Source of the DNA: Pseudomonadota bacterium
GTDB taxonomy: Bacteria > Pseudomonadota > Alphaproteobacteria > Rhizobiales > Beijerinckiaceae
Direction of reading: 5' to 3'
NCBI GenBank assembly: GCA_021781815.1
Contig: JAJXWB010000018.1
Coordinates: 1 to 64,000, forward strand
DNA: 64,000 bases
Part shown: one piece after another, positions 9,401-18,263 of the stretch
Position numbering within the stretch: position 1 is the stretch's first letter
Layout: every line of letters begins with the position of its first letter
Notes under the pieces: generated by a model
Told to the model about the DNA's origin: nothing
Database searches by the model: none
The model's input: the letters and a program-made list of their open reading frames with translations, nothing else
Translations under genes and position numbers: made by a program

Positions 9401-10103
9401 GTTCTTGCGCCTCAGGCGCCGTCGAGCGCGACAGGGTGATCGCCTCCCCGTTCGGACCGCCGGCGGAAATCGCCAGTGCGCCGTCCGGCGTCACGAGCAA
9501 ACGCACTATCAGGTCAAATACTTCGATCCGGCGGGGCATGGCTTCCAGCCGAAGCAGCGCGAGAGGATCGAGCGACAGTTCGGCGCGCGGCGCCTCGACG
9601 ACGGTGCGGCCTGCGGCGACCGCCTGAAGATGATCGACCGTAATCGTCGGACCATGCTTTGTGCGCGCGATCCTTGTGGCGCCGAACGAAAACTGCACAT
9701 TGCCGTCGAAGCGGCTTGTCAGCGCTGCGGCGGCGCGCCGGCCGAGTTCGTTCACCTCGATCGGCCCGCTCGACAGCCGCAGCATCAACCCGCCGAACGC
9801 AATTGCGCCAATGATCGCCGTGGCAACCAAGACGCCGCCGCCCAAACGCAGCCCAAGCAGCAATGCGCGCGACCGCAGCGCCGTCGCAACGACGAGGCCC
9901 GCGCCCACCCCGAAACGGCGCACGTAGTCCGAAATCTCGGCGAACGACAGGAAAAGCCTCCCGATAGGAACCAGTGCAGCGCGCCCCGCCCGGCTGTGGA
10001 CACGGTGCGAAAATCGCCACGATTCGGAGCGCCACACTATATGCTCGGCTGGGATTGCGCGCGAACCCGAGCCGACGATTTGCGGTCTCCCTTGGTCGCG
10101 CAT
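6471..10103 (-). CDS. Giant AsmA-like / DUF3971 domain envelope protein
   Basis: About 1210 residues. A basic N-terminus and a single helix (ALLLGLRLGGGVLVATAIIGAI, within the first 100 residues) anchor a very long periplasmic part rich in beta strands. The C-terminal region (NGTFIPAYTVNNFFSKIPVVG and GLFAVNYKIAGRPGAPQISINPL) is the AsmA C-terminal type seen in YhdP-like proteins, which are implicated in phospholipid transport to the outer membrane. The frame is open to 10211, but that would overlap bcp, so the start is put at ATG 10103 (MRDQGRPQIV); a still later start is possible. It is divergent from bcp with 19 bases between. Confidence 0.82.
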   Translation of the reverse strand: MRDQGRPQIVGSGSRAIPAEHIVWRSESWRFSHRVHSRAGRAALVPIGRLFLSFAEISDYVRRFGVGAGLVVATALRSRALLLGLRLGGGVLVATAIIGAIAFGGLMLRLSSGPIEVNELGRRAAAALTSRFDGNVQFSFGATRIARTKHGPTITVDHLQAVAAGRTVVEAPRAELSLDPLALLRLEAMPRRIEVFDLIVRLLVTPDGALAISAGGPNGEAITLSRSTAPEAQEQPPAGAAPPGRDQPRRSIVLKEAAGALRAFFDLATSPKSPLAALRDIAVHGGALVVDDRTADRTTTFQNLEMAFENRRHSAAFSIDAQAPNGKLSAVAHANGTPDTERQLDIEVRNVTMDEFALVAGLRRPAFDSDASMSLKLRFILEATRELREASGRAIVSPGYFRLEDPDHEPIFFDEITGGFHWDTVNQRLIIDPVQYFGSQTQFFVAGALDPPARPQDGWRLALGLTKPGVLAPDRPGDKILTIDHASVDVRIHPEEKRCEIVRAELVGPELAMAAAGAIDWTDGPHLRMGLSAGRMPMRALFRVWPTHMGAPARTWLVTHTHGGTILSGKASVDFDKTALLAMRFDRPPPDASVNMDFQIANASVTAFAGVPDITGIDGSGHVTGRGMVFNETAGTLETGPGRKLTLSGGSFVVPHNDGGPAIPAYVETHLGGSVEAIADLLSKEPIKDYASLPLEAGSLKGQVDGKVRVDFKIGPAAKAEDVKIAVNANVSNFSADHLLGKEKFDAGALMVTSDPGGIRATGTGRLFGQPATLDLYKNAGQPTIANLTATIDDAGRTKLGYSPKGIIGPIAMKLGATLAENETRIAVDLDFARVELDNPIPGLVKDAGKPGRATFTLIQRDGAVRIEDLVADLGAAAVKGSIDLSPQGEFQSARLTQARLSPGDDMRVDIQKTGDTLKATVRGASIDARPFIKNLTQTSDAGSGGDKEDFDLDLKTPVLSGFARQALVNADLKIARKADSLLQFTMSGQFGRASFAAALGRGDNGQPQVNVSTNDAGALLGFADLYPRMEGGTLNAAMQFGGKALNGMVTIRSFALRDEPALRRLVNEGSPRVDPNSGARVDTSLVRFDRLQVVFSRSGGQLTLRDGMMNGPNIGLTVEGVVDNDRGAMALNGTFIPAYTVNNFFSKIPVVGLLLGGGWNEGLFAVNYKIAGRPGAPQISINPLTVAPGFLRKIFGVLDSATTPEAPAR

Positions 10104-10122
10104 TGGGACGAAAGGAAGGCGA

Positions 10123-10593
10123 ATGTCCGAAATGCCCGCGGTTGGCGCCAAGGCGCCGGACTTCCAACTGGAGCGCGACGGCGGTGGTCGCGCAACATTG
10201 GCGGATTTCAAGGGGCGCGCGCTCGTCCTTTATTTCTATCCAAAGGACGACACGTCCGGGTGCACGCAGGAGGCGATCGAGTTCAACGCGCTGGCCAAGG
10301 AATTCGAGAAGGCCGGCGCAGTTGTGGTCGGCGTGTCGCCCGACAGCGCGAAAAAGCACGACAGGTTCAAGCAGAAGCACGAGCTTGCCTTGCCGCTGCT
10401 GTCCGACGAAACCAAAACCGTGCTGGAGGCCTACGGCGTCTGGAAGGAAAAGAGCATGTATGGCCGCAAGTACATGGGCGTCGAGCGCACGACCTTTCTG
10501 ATCGACCGGGCCGGCGTCATCCGGGAGATTTGGACCAAGGTGAAGGTCTCAGGGCACGCCAGGGCCGTGCTGGATCGAGTGAAGGAGGCCTGA
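10123..10593 (+). CDS. bcp: Thioredoxin-dependent thiol peroxidase (Bcp/PrxQ)
   Basis: A 156-residue peroxiredoxin that reduces hydroperoxides. The peroxidatic cysteine lies in YPKDDTSGCTQEAIEFN near residue 47. The second cysteine found five residues later in many Bcp proteins (GCTxxAC) is replaced, and no other cysteine exists in the protein, so it must act as a 1-Cys enzyme with an external thiol. ATG 10123 gives the usual family length. Confidence 0.93.
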   Translation: MSEMPAVGAKAPDFQLERDGGGRATLADFKGRALVLYFYPKDDTSGCTQEAIEFNALAKEFEKAGAVVVGVSPDSAKKHDRFKQKHELALPLLSDETKTVLEAYGVWKEKSMYGRKYMGVERTTFLIDRAGVIREIWTKVKVSGHARAVLDRVKEA

Positions 10594-10614
10594 GGGGCCG
10601 CCCCTTGCGCCGCA

Positions 10615-12000
10615 TCAGATCTTCGCGCTGTCGCCGATCTTCGGCATGACCTTCTCGCCGGGCAATGCGGGCGCGAGCGCCTGTATTGCCGAGATTTCGC
10701 CATGCACCAGAAAGGTGCGCGGCGCCTGAATCCGGTTTCTCCACGCGATCAGCGAGCGGCGGCCGGCGTGCGCCGAAAAGCCGTTGATCGTGTGTACGCT
10801 GGCGCGCACAGGCACTTCGTCCTCCAGCACCCGCACGACCCTGGCGCCATCGATGATCTTGCGGGCCAGCGTGCCCGCGCTGGCGAAGCCGACGAACACC
10901 ACGCCGCATTCCGGTCGCGCCAGGTTATGCCGAAGATGATGCAGCACGCGCCCGCCGGTCGCCATCCCGGACCCGGCCAGGATGACTGCGCCGGTCCTGA
11001 TGGCGTTGATCTCCATCGAATCGCGGCTGAGCTTGGTGAAGCGCAGATGCGGCGGAGCGAAGGGATCGTCGTCGGCTCGCAGTTCCGCCGCAAGCTCGGG
11101 CCGGAGAAAGTCCGCGCTGTCGCGCGCTATATCGGTGGCGGAAATAGCCATCGGCGAATCGACGAAAATCTGCAGATCTGGCGGCAGCCGACTCTGCTCG
11201 AAGCCACGCTTCAGATAATAGAGAAGCTCCTGCGCGCGCTCCAGGGCGAAAGTCGGAATGACCACATTGCCGCCGCGGGCGCGAATCTGGGCGATCGCCT
11301 CGTAGAATTCCTCGATCGAGGCGTCGAGCGGCTTGTGGTCGCGCCCGCCGTAGGTCGTTTCCATCACGACCGCATCGGCGGACGGCGGCGGCGCAGGGTC
11401 GCGCAGCAGCGCACGGCCGGGGTCGCCAAGGTCGCCGGACATGACGAGCCGCCGCGCCGACCCGTTCTCGGTTGCTTCGATCAGGATGCTGGCCGAGCCG
11501 ATGATATGACCCGCCTCGCAAAAGGTTGCGCGGATGTTCGGCGCCAGGTCGATCGTTTCGCCGATTTCAACGCTGCGGCCGAATCTGTCGAGCGCCTTGA
11601 TCGCATCCTCGAGGTCGTAGAGCGGCTTTTCCACCGCGCCGCGCGGTTCCCACCGCCGCGCCTTGCGCATCGGCCGGTGCGCGTCTTCTTCCTGTAGGCG
11701 CGCCGCATCGAGCATCACCAGCCGGGCGAGCGAGCGCGTCGGCGCGGTGGACACGATTTCGCCGCGAAACCCGCGCTGGACGAGCAGGGGAATGCGACCG
11801 CAATGGTCGAGATGGGCGTGCGTGAGCACGAGCAGATCGATGCTGCGCGGGTCGAATCCGAAATCGCCGGCGTTTTCCGCGCGCTCGGAGGCTCCGCCCT
11901 GAAACATGCCGCAATCCACGAGGATGCGCTTGCCTGCCGCCTCGATCAGATGGCACGAGCCGGTAACGCTCTGATCCGCGCCGTGGAACGAGAGTTTCAT
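10615..12000 (-). CDS. MBL-fold beta-CASP RNA-processing-type hydrolase
   Basis: A 461-residue metallo-beta-lactamase-fold protein of the RNA-specificity-domain class. Zinc motifs are HAHLDHCG near residue 58, GHIIGSA and SGDLG; a beta-CASP insert follows (METTYGG, PTFALERAQELLYYL), then the C-terminal RMMBL motif NGFSAHAGR with a final VHGE. Relatives include CPSF-73-like nucleases; bacterial members are presumed RNases but are mostly uncharacterised. All metal ligands appear intact. It is convergent with bcp. Confidence 0.88.
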   Translation of the reverse strand: MKLSFHGADQSVTGSCHLIEAAGKRILVDCGMFQGGASERAENAGDFGFDPRSIDLLVLTHAHLDHCGRIPLLVQRGFRGEIVSTAPTRSLARLVMLDAARLQEEDAHRPMRKARRWEPRGAVEKPLYDLEDAIKALDRFGRSVEIGETIDLAPNIRATFCEAGHIIGSASILIEATENGSARRLVMSGDLGDPGRALLRDPAPPPSADAVVMETTYGGRDHKPLDASIEEFYEAIAQIRARGGNVVIPTFALERAQELLYYLKRGFEQSRLPPDLQIFVDSPMAISATDIARDSADFLRPELAAELRADDDPFAPPHLRFTKLSRDSMEINAIRTGAVILAGSGMATGGRVLHHLRHNLARPECGVVFVGFASAGTLARKIIDGARVVRVLEDEVPVRASVHTINGFSAHAGRRSLIAWRNRIQAPRTFLVHGEISAIQALAPALPGEKVMPKIGDSAKI

Positions 12001-12126
12001 GAGCTGTTCCCCTTTCTTCGAGTCGGGCTGGCGCAGTGTGGGGAATGGCGGAGGCGGCGTCTACGCCGGCGTGGCTTCCCCAAAACGCTCCGTACAGCTA
12101 AGGCTGTTTGGTCAGGGGAGTCGGAT

Positions 12127-13230
12127 TTGGCGCTTTTCCGTAGCATCGGGTTGATGTCCGGCACGTCGATGGACGGCGTTGACGTAGCTTTGGTCGAGAC
12201 CGACGGCGAAGGCCGGGTCGCGTTCGGACCGACCGGGTTCCAGCCCTATTCGGATGAGGATCGAGCCCTGTTGCGCGCTGCATTGGCAGAGGCAGGCGAT
12301 CTTGAAGGGCGCGACGCGCTTCCGGATTCCGTGGCGCGGGCCGAGAAAATGGTGACTGAACGGCATGCGCAGGCGGTGGAGCGCTTTCTCGGCGACAATG
12401 GCATGAAGGCCGGGGACGTCGATCTCGTCGGTTTCCATGGCCAGACCGTGCTGCACCGACCCATGCAGCGGCTCACCATCCAGATTGGCGATGGCCCTGC
12501 GCTCGCCCGTCGGCTCCGCATCAGCACGGTCTACGATTTTCGCGCAGCGGACGTGGCGGCGGGCGGGCAGGGCGCGCCGATCGTGCCGGTTTTTCATCGC
12601 GCCCTGGTTGAGGCCAGCGGCATGCCGGGGCCACTGGCGCTGCTCAATATCGGCGGCGTCGCCAACGTCACCTATGTCGACGACGGCCTCGACCCGATCG
12701 CCTGCGACACCGGCCCCGGCAACGCGCTGCTCGACGACCTGATGCTGGCGCGCGTCGGGGAGCCGATGGACCGCCATGGGCGCACGGCCGCTCGCGGCCG
12801 TGTCGATGAGGCCGCGCTGGCGCGCCTCCTCGATGATTCATTTTTTGAATTGCCGCCACCCAAGTCTTTGGACAGAAATAATTTTTCGAGCGCAGCCGTC
12901 GCTCATCTTTCACTTGAAGACGCGGCGGCGACCCTGACCGCCTTCACCGCGGCTTCAGTCGGCAAGTTGTTGCCGCGCCTGCCGCGCGCGCCGCTGAGTC
13001 TGATCGTGTGCGGGGGCGGCGCGCGCAATCCGATCCTCGTGCGCGAGTTGGTTCAACGCCTGCCGTGCCGCGTGACGACCGCGGATGTCTGCGGCTGGTC
13101 GGCCGATGCCCTGGAGGCGCAGGCCTTTGCTTATCTCGCTGTGCGTTCGGTCCTCGGTCTGCCGTTCACGTTCCCGACCACCACCGGCGCGCCGCGACCA
13201 CTGAGCGGCGGCGTTCTCGCCAAACCGTGA
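12127..13230 (+). CDS. anmK: Anhydro-N-acetylmuramic acid kinase
   Basis: A 367-residue sugar kinase that phosphorylates 1,6-anhydro-MurNAc released during cell-wall turnover, feeding the recycling pathway. The ATP-binding signature SIGLMSGTSMDGVDVALVE is at the N-terminus; GFHGQTVLHRP, NIGGVANVTYV and CDTGPGNALLDD are family motifs. The frame is open much further upstream, but the family N-terminus dictates a TTG start at 12127, supported by AGGGGAG seven bases upstream. The 126-base gap to the divergent beta-CASP gene holds both promoters. Confidence 0.95.
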   Translation: MALFRSIGLMSGTSMDGVDVALVETDGEGRVAFGPTGFQPYSDEDRALLRAALAEAGDLEGRDALPDSVARAEKMVTERHAQAVERFLGDNGMKAGDVDLVGFHGQTVLHRPMQRLTIQIGDGPALARRLRISTVYDFRAADVAAGGQGAPIVPVFHRALVEASGMPGPLALLNIGGVANVTYVDDGLDPIACDTGPGNALLDDLMLARVGEPMDRHGRTAARGRVDEAALARLLDDSFFELPPPKSLDRNNFSSAAVAHLSLEDAAATLTAFTAASVGKLLPRLPRAPLSLIVCGGGARNPILVRELVQRLPCRVTTADVCGWSADALEAQAFAYLAVRSVLGLPFTFPTTTGAPRPLSGGVLAKP

Positions 13231-13249
13231 CGTGACGCCGGGATCATCG

Positions 13250-13924
13250 TCAATCCCTCCGCGACGGGACGGCGACGCGCGGCGGGTTGCCGAGGCGTTT
13301 GTCGAGATAGGCCCCGACCTCTTCGATCAGCGGATCGATCCGGTTCTCGAAAAAATGGTTCGCGCCCTGGATGATCGCATGCTCGATGACGATGCCCTTC
13401 TGCGTCTTGAGCTTCTCGATCAGCGGCGTCACCTCGCGGATCGGCGCCACGCGGTCCTGATCGCCGTGGACGAACAGGCCGGAGGACGGGCAGGGCGCCA
13501 GGAACGAATAGTCGAAACGGTTGGCTGGCGGGGCGATCGAGATGAAGCCCTCTATCTCCGGCCGGCGCATTAGCAATTGCATGCCGATCCAGGAGCCGAA
13601 CGAGACGCCGGCGATCCAGCAGGCCCGCGCCTCCGGATTGATCGACTGCGCCCAGTCGAGCGCGGCGGCTGCGTCCGAAAGCTCGCCCTGGCCGTGGTCG
13701 AAAGCGCCCTGCGAGCGTCCGACGCCGCGGAAATTGAACCGCAGCACCGAAAATCCGCGCTCGGCGAAGGCGTAATAGAGATTGTAGACGATCTGGTTGT
13801 TCATCGTGCCGCCGAACTGGGGGTGCGGATGCAGGATGATGGCGATCGGCGCGCCGCGCGTCTTGGACGGGTGGAACCGTCCCTCAAGGCGGCCGGCGGG
13901 GCCAGTGAAGATGACTTCAGGCAT
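13250..13924 (-). CDS. Alpha/beta hydrolase
   Basis: A 224-residue serine hydrolase fold. The nucleophile elbow is GVSFGSW near residue 105, the acid lies in HGDQDRVAP and the histidine in GANHFF, so a full triad is present. HPHPQFGGTMNN and RFNFRGVGRSQG are typical of a widespread small-hydrolase family annotated as dienelactone-hydrolase-like or putative esterase; the natural substrate is unknown. It converges on anmK with a 19-base gap. A GGAG lies upstream of ATG 13924. Confidence 0.85.
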   Translation of the reverse strand: MPEVIFTGPAGRLEGRFHPSKTRGAPIAIILHPHPQFGGTMNNQIVYNLYYAFAERGFSVLRFNFRGVGRSQGAFDHGQGELSDAAAALDWAQSINPEARACWIAGVSFGSWIGMQLLMRRPEIEGFISIAPPANRFDYSFLAPCPSSGLFVHGDQDRVAPIREVTPLIEKLKTQKGIVIEHAIIQGANHFFENRIDPLIEEVGAYLDKRLGNPPRVAVPSRRD

Positions 13925-14331
13925 CGTTTGGGGACTCCATTCGGCCGGGGTCTACCATGCGGGCAGGGGCAAAAAGCAAGGAAAATGCGACGGCGGCGTC
14001 CGAGAGCGTTCTCCTGGAGGCCCGGCGGGGCGACGTCCATCCAAGCGAATCGGCTCATTTTTTCTGTCGCCGCGACTCATCATAATTGCAACGGGGGCAG
14101 GTGTGCGCCAGCCCGGACAGGCTGCTGGAACGCAGTCGCCGCCCGCTTGCTTGCGCCCAGGTCCTTGCGATCGCTGGCAGTGAGCGCGCGACCGGCCGTC
14201 TGGAGATCGAACGACGCGCCGCGCCACTTTTGTTTCCGATTGACCGTCGCCTATAGGCAAACTAATGATTGCCGTCGAAACTTCTAATTTCAAGATTTCA
14301 CAGGACTACTCTGGCAGCAGAGGTAACCAGC
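13925..14331. other. Gap between hydrolase and glycosyltransferase
   Basis: About 400 bases with no supported gene. The last part (14250 onward) becomes AT-richer and contains in-frame TTG 14269 and ATG candidates for the glycosyltransferase. No terminator or RNA gene is evident. Confidence 0.5.
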
Positions 14332-15774
14332 GTGGCGAGCTCGCTAAATTCTATGAATGTTGCAGGGAAGCCGGGCGCTCCATTGGTCTCGCAAGACACT
14401 GTTTACAAGGCGCTTACCAGCGAGGAGAAAGCGCGGATCAATGAATATTTTGTCGCCTATCTTGATAGGGAGCTAAATGCTGTTGATGAGTCGATTGGCG
14501 GCTTGTCTTCGGCGAAGAAAAATTCATATATATATAATATATTCAAAAAAATAAAATTGAAGGCAATGGAAATTTACTGGTCTGTTACAAGGATGGTGGG
14601 CCGCGGCTATCTTCATGATGGAACAGGCCCTCTTGTTGAAGATAAACCAATCGAACCTCGTGAATTCGGCAGCGCGGCGCCGATCTTTTTGTCACCGCGA
14701 ATCTATATCGATTGCACACCGACTTTCCGAAGCGACGCAAAGAAGGGGATGCAGCGCGTCGTGCGCAATCTCGCGGTCGAAGGCGCGCGCTTCGGCGCGA
14801 TGCCGGTGACGATTGCAAACGAGCGGCTGGACTCCGCCTACAGGTACGAGGATCGCATTCCAGCCTTGAGCGTCGCGGAGAATGACGCCATCGTTTATTG
14901 TGAAGTCGGACCAGTCAGTCGTCTGAACGCCATGCGAGGGCTGCTTTCGCGACAAAACATCGGGATGATTGTCTATGACCTCATTCCGCTGTTGTTCCCG
15001 GCCACTCAGACGACGTATCGGGAGCTTTGGCGTCCGATCTTCGAGGCGCATCTTGCGGTCGCCGGCAAATTGATCTGTATCTCGCGTGCGACTGCGCAGG
15101 ATGTGATCGATTTTGCCCGTCTGCGGCCGGATGTGATCCGGAAGGGCACGAAAATCGGCTGGATGCGGCTTGGGTCGGAACCCGACGAGATTTCTGGCGA
15201 GCCGAGCGCCCAAGTCAAGGCGATCGCCGCTGTGGGCGACTACTTTCTGGCGGTCGGGACGCTTGAGCCGCGCAAGGGGCACCATGTCATCATCGACGCC
15301 TTCGAGAGGATCTGGCGGGAAGGCCGCAGCGCCAGGCTCGTCATTGTCGGTCGCCGCGGCTGGCGTTGCGCCGGGCTGGAGCGACGCATCGTCTCGCATC
15401 CGGAATTTGGCGAGCGCCTGCTTTGGTTGAACGACTGCCCGGACGCCGATCTGGATTATCTGTATTCGAAGACGAAGTCGCTGATTTTCGCCTCGTTCGC
15501 CGAGGGGTACGGCCTGCCGCTGATCGAGGCTGCGCGTCGGGGTGCGCCGCTAATTGCGAGCGATATTTCGGTTTTCCGGGAAATCTGCGGGTCGGGCGCA
15601 AGCTATTTCGCCTTGCTCGATCCGGAGGATCTGAGCCGCAAGGTAGGCGCCGCGCTGGCGGGCGAGGTGGTTTCGCCCGATTTCCCGATCCCCACATGGC
15701 GGGACGCCGCGCAGGATCTGCTCATGCTCATGCGCGACGACCCGTCGGTCGCTGACCGCTGGATCGAGGTATGA
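14332..15774 (+). CDS. Family 4 (GT-B) glycosyltransferase
   Basis: About 480 residues. The C-terminal half is a GT4 domain: FLAVGTLEPRKGHHVIIDAF, then LVIVGRRGW, then the E-x7-E nucleotide-sugar motif EGYGLPLIEA and the acceptor loop SDISVFREICG. The N-terminal 120 residues are not family-like and are encoded by a conspicuously AT-rich stretch (about 14500-14570). Mannosyltransferases of polysaccharide synthesis have this layout, but sugar and acceptor cannot be assigned. Of the possible starts, GTG 14332 has the best Shine-Dalgarno (AGAGG); TTG 14269 and ATG 14353 are alternatives. No other polysaccharide gene is adjacent. Confidence 0.85.
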   Translation: MASSLNSMNVAGKPGAPLVSQDTVYKALTSEEKARINEYFVAYLDRELNAVDESIGGLSSAKKNSYIYNIFKKIKLKAMEIYWSVTRMVGRGYLHDGTGPLVEDKPIEPREFGSAAPIFLSPRIYIDCTPTFRSDAKKGMQRVVRNLAVEGARFGAMPVTIANERLDSAYRYEDRIPALSVAENDAIVYCEVGPVSRLNAMRGLLSRQNIGMIVYDLIPLLFPATQTTYRELWRPIFEAHLAVAGKLICISRATAQDVIDFARLRPDVIRKGTKIGWMRLGSEPDEISGEPSAQVKAIAAVGDYFLAVGTLEPRKGHHVIIDAFERIWREGRSARLVIVGRRGWRCAGLERRIVSHPEFGERLLWLNDCPDADLDYLYSKTKSLIFASFAEGYGLPLIEAARRGAPLIASDISVFREICGSGASYFALLDPEDLSRKVGAALAGEVVSPDFPIPTWRDAAQDLLMLMRDDPSVADRWIEV

Positions 15775-15871
15775 GCGCGCGTCCGTTTCCTTGATCGCCT
15801 GCCGCAAATGAGGCACAAGGCGGCGCGGCCGGTCGGACGGCGCCGCATTTGCACCGGGGACAGCGGACTCT

Positions 15872-17182
15872 ATGGTCGAGACATTGCGCGTCGGGATAGC
15901 CGGCGTCGGCACAGTCGGCGCTTCGGTCATGCGCCTTCTCGCGCGGCAGGATGCCGCGCTGACGGCGCGCACGGGCCGCACCATCCGAGTCACCGGCTTT
16001 TCGGCGCGCGAGCGCGAAAAGGAGCGCGACGCCGACCTGTCGGGCGTCGCCTTCTTCGACAATGCCGCAGCACTGGCGGCCTCGCCCGAGATCGACCTGT
16101 TCGTGGAATTGATCGGCGGCGCCGAAGGCGCAGCGCGCGACTCCGTCGAAACCGCGCTGAACAACGGCAAGGGCGTCGTTACCGCCAACAAGGCGCTGTT
16201 GGCCAGGCATGGACTGGCGCTGGCCGCGCTGGCCGAGGAAAAGCGCGTGCCGCTCGCCTACGAGGCCTCGGTCGCCGGCGGCATTCCGATCGTCAAGACG
16301 CTGCGTGAAGGTCTGGCCGGCAATTCGATTGATCGCGTTTACGGTATTCTCAACGGAACCTGCAATTACATTCTAAGCAGGATGGAGACAGAGGGACTGT
16401 CCTTCGAGGCCTGTCTGAAAGAGGCGCAGCGGCTCGGCTATGCGGAGGCGGATCCGACATTCGACATCGGCGGCTTCGACACCGCCCACAAGCTCGCCAT
16501 TCTCGCTACTCTGGCCTTCGGCGCCGAGATCGACGCGGACGCTATTTCCGTCGAGGGCATCGAACGCGTGACGACCGCCGATCTCAAGGCCGCCGACGAA
16601 CTCGGCTATCGCATCAAGCTGCTTGGCGTCGCCCAGCGCACGCCGCATGGCGTGGAACAGCGCGTGCATCCGACCATGGTGAAAAAATCCTCGGCGATCG
16701 CTCAGGTGATGGGCGTGACCAACGCCGTCACCATCGACGCCGACGCAGTGCACGAACTCACCCTCGTCGGCCCCGGCGCAGGCGGCGAAGCCACTGCGTC
16801 CGCTGTCGTGGCGGATATCGCCGACATCGCCCGCGGCGTTCGGTCGCGCCCGCTTGGTCTTCCGCGCGCGGCGCTGACCAAGGTTCAGCGTGTCGAGATG
16901 CAGCGCCACGAGGGCGGCTACTACATCCGCCTCGCCGTCTACGACAAACCCGGCGCATTTGCTGGAATCGCCGGCCGCATGGCCGAACGGAACATCTCGC
17001 TGGAAAGCATAATGCAGCGCGGTCGCCCTATTGCCACTGGCGACAAGCCGGGCGGGCCTGTGCCCGTCGTCCTAATTACCTATGCTACGACCGAGAAACT
17101 CGTGCGCGAAGCTCTCGACGCCATCGTCGCCGACGGATATGTGGCGGAAAGGCCGCAATCTATCCGTATCGAGCGCGAATAG
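15872..17182 (+). CDS. hom: Homoserine dehydrogenase
   Basis: A 436-residue NAD(P)-dependent enzyme that reduces aspartate semialdehyde to homoserine, the branch point to threonine and methionine. The nucleotide-binding loop GIAGVGTVGASVM is at the N-terminus, the catalytic core is YEASVAGGIPIVKTL with ILNGTCNYIL, and a C-terminal ACT domain (about residues 350-430, YYIRLAVYDKPGAFAGIA) should give feedback inhibition by threonine. It is followed 42 bases later by glpX on the same strand, a pairing common in rhizobia. Confidence 0.97.
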   Translation: MVETLRVGIAGVGTVGASVMRLLARQDAALTARTGRTIRVTGFSAREREKERDADLSGVAFFDNAAALAASPEIDLFVELIGGAEGAARDSVETALNNGKGVVTANKALLARHGLALAALAEEKRVPLAYEASVAGGIPIVKTLREGLAGNSIDRVYGILNGTCNYILSRMETEGLSFEACLKEAQRLGYAEADPTFDIGGFDTAHKLAILATLAFGAEIDADAISVEGIERVTTADLKAADELGYRIKLLGVAQRTPHGVEQRVHPTMVKKSSAIAQVMGVTNAVTIDADAVHELTLVGPGAGGEATASAVVADIADIARGVRSRPLGLPRAALTKVQRVEMQRHEGGYYIRLAVYDKPGAFAGIAGRMAERNISLESIMQRGRPIATGDKPGGPVPVVLITYATTEKLVREALDAIVADGYVAERPQSIRIERE

Positions 17183-17224
17183 GCCACTGAGGAAGCGAAT
17201 ACTCCAAGCTTGGGAAAAATAATC

Positions 17225-18220
17225 ATGACCGATCTCGTCGTCACCGAAGAAAAGATCATCGAACGCATCCTGTCGACCGAACTCGTTCGTGTGACGGAGC
17301 GGGCGGCGGTTTCCTCGGCCCGCCTGCGTGGGCGGGGCGACGAGAAGGCCGCCGACCAGGCCGCGGTCGACGCCATGCGTCGCGAACTCAACCGCCTGCC
17401 GATCCACGGCACGGTCGTGATCGGCGAGGGCGAGCGTGACGAGGCGCCGATGCTGTTCATCGGCGAGGAGGTCGGCACCAAGACCGGGCCGCGCGTCGAT
17501 ATCGCCGTCGATCCGCTGGAGGGCACCACGCTTTGCGCCAAGGACATGCCCGGCTCGATCGCTGTCATGGCGATGGCCGAGCACGGCACTCTGCTCAATG
17601 CGCCCGACGTTTACATGGACAAGATCGCCATCGGCCCCGGCTACAAGGCCGGCATCGTCGATCTCGACGCCTCGCCCGCCGACAACATCAACGCGCTGGC
17701 CAGAGCCAAGGGCGTTCCAGCTGGCGAGATTACGGTGGTTATCCTCGACCGTCCCCGCCATGCGGACCTGATCGCCGCCTGCCGCAAGGCCGGCGCCGCG
17801 ATCCGCCTGATCACGGACGGCGACGTGGCCGGCATCATTCATACCGCGCAAGCGGAGGAGACCGGATGCGACCTCTATCTCGGCACCGGCGGCGCGCCGG
17901 AAGGCGTGCTTGCGGCTGGCGCCTTGCGTTGCGTCGGCGGCCAGATGCAGGGCCGTCTGATCCTTGACACACAGGCCAAGGTCGAGCGCGCCGCCAAAAT
18001 GGGCGTCAAGGATCCGAAGAAGAAATATGACATCAAGGAACTGGCTTCCGGCGACGTCATCGTCTGCGCGACGGGAGTCACAGACGGGGCGTTGCTGAAG
18101 GGCGTGAAGTTTCACCCGCACCTCATCACGACCGAGACAATCATCTATCGCTCGGTCACGGGAACCGTGCGCCGGATTCAGGCCGAGCACCGCCAGTTCG
18201 AGAAGTTCAAGCTGGACTGA
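17225..18220 (+). CDS. glpX: Class II fructose-1,6-bisphosphatase
   Basis: A 331-residue GlpX-type phosphatase converting fructose-1,6-bisphosphate (and in autotrophs often sedoheptulose-1,7-bisphosphate) for gluconeogenesis or the Calvin cycle. Metal and substrate motifs include GEGERDEAPML and DIAVDPLEGTTLCA, with GTGGAPEGVL downstream. ATG 17225 (MTDLVVTEEK) is preferred over the TTG at 17210. It probably shares a transcript with hom. Confidence 0.96.
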   Translation: MTDLVVTEEKIIERILSTELVRVTERAAVSSARLRGRGDEKAADQAAVDAMRRELNRLPIHGTVVIGEGERDEAPMLFIGEEVGTKTGPRVDIAVDPLEGTTLCAKDMPGSIAVMAMAEHGTLLNAPDVYMDKIAIGPGYKAGIVDLDASPADNINALARAKGVPAGEITVVILDRPRHADLIAACRKAGAAIRLITDGDVAGIIHTAQAEETGCDLYLGTGGAPEGVLAAGALRCVGGQMQGRLILDTQAKVERAAKMGVKDPKKKYDIKELASGDVIVCATGVTDGALLKGVKFHPHLITTETIIYRSVTGTVRRIQAEHRQFEKFKLD

Positions 18221-18263
18221 GTTTTCCGCGCCTTTGTTGGAATGGCGCTGAGGGAGCGACGCC

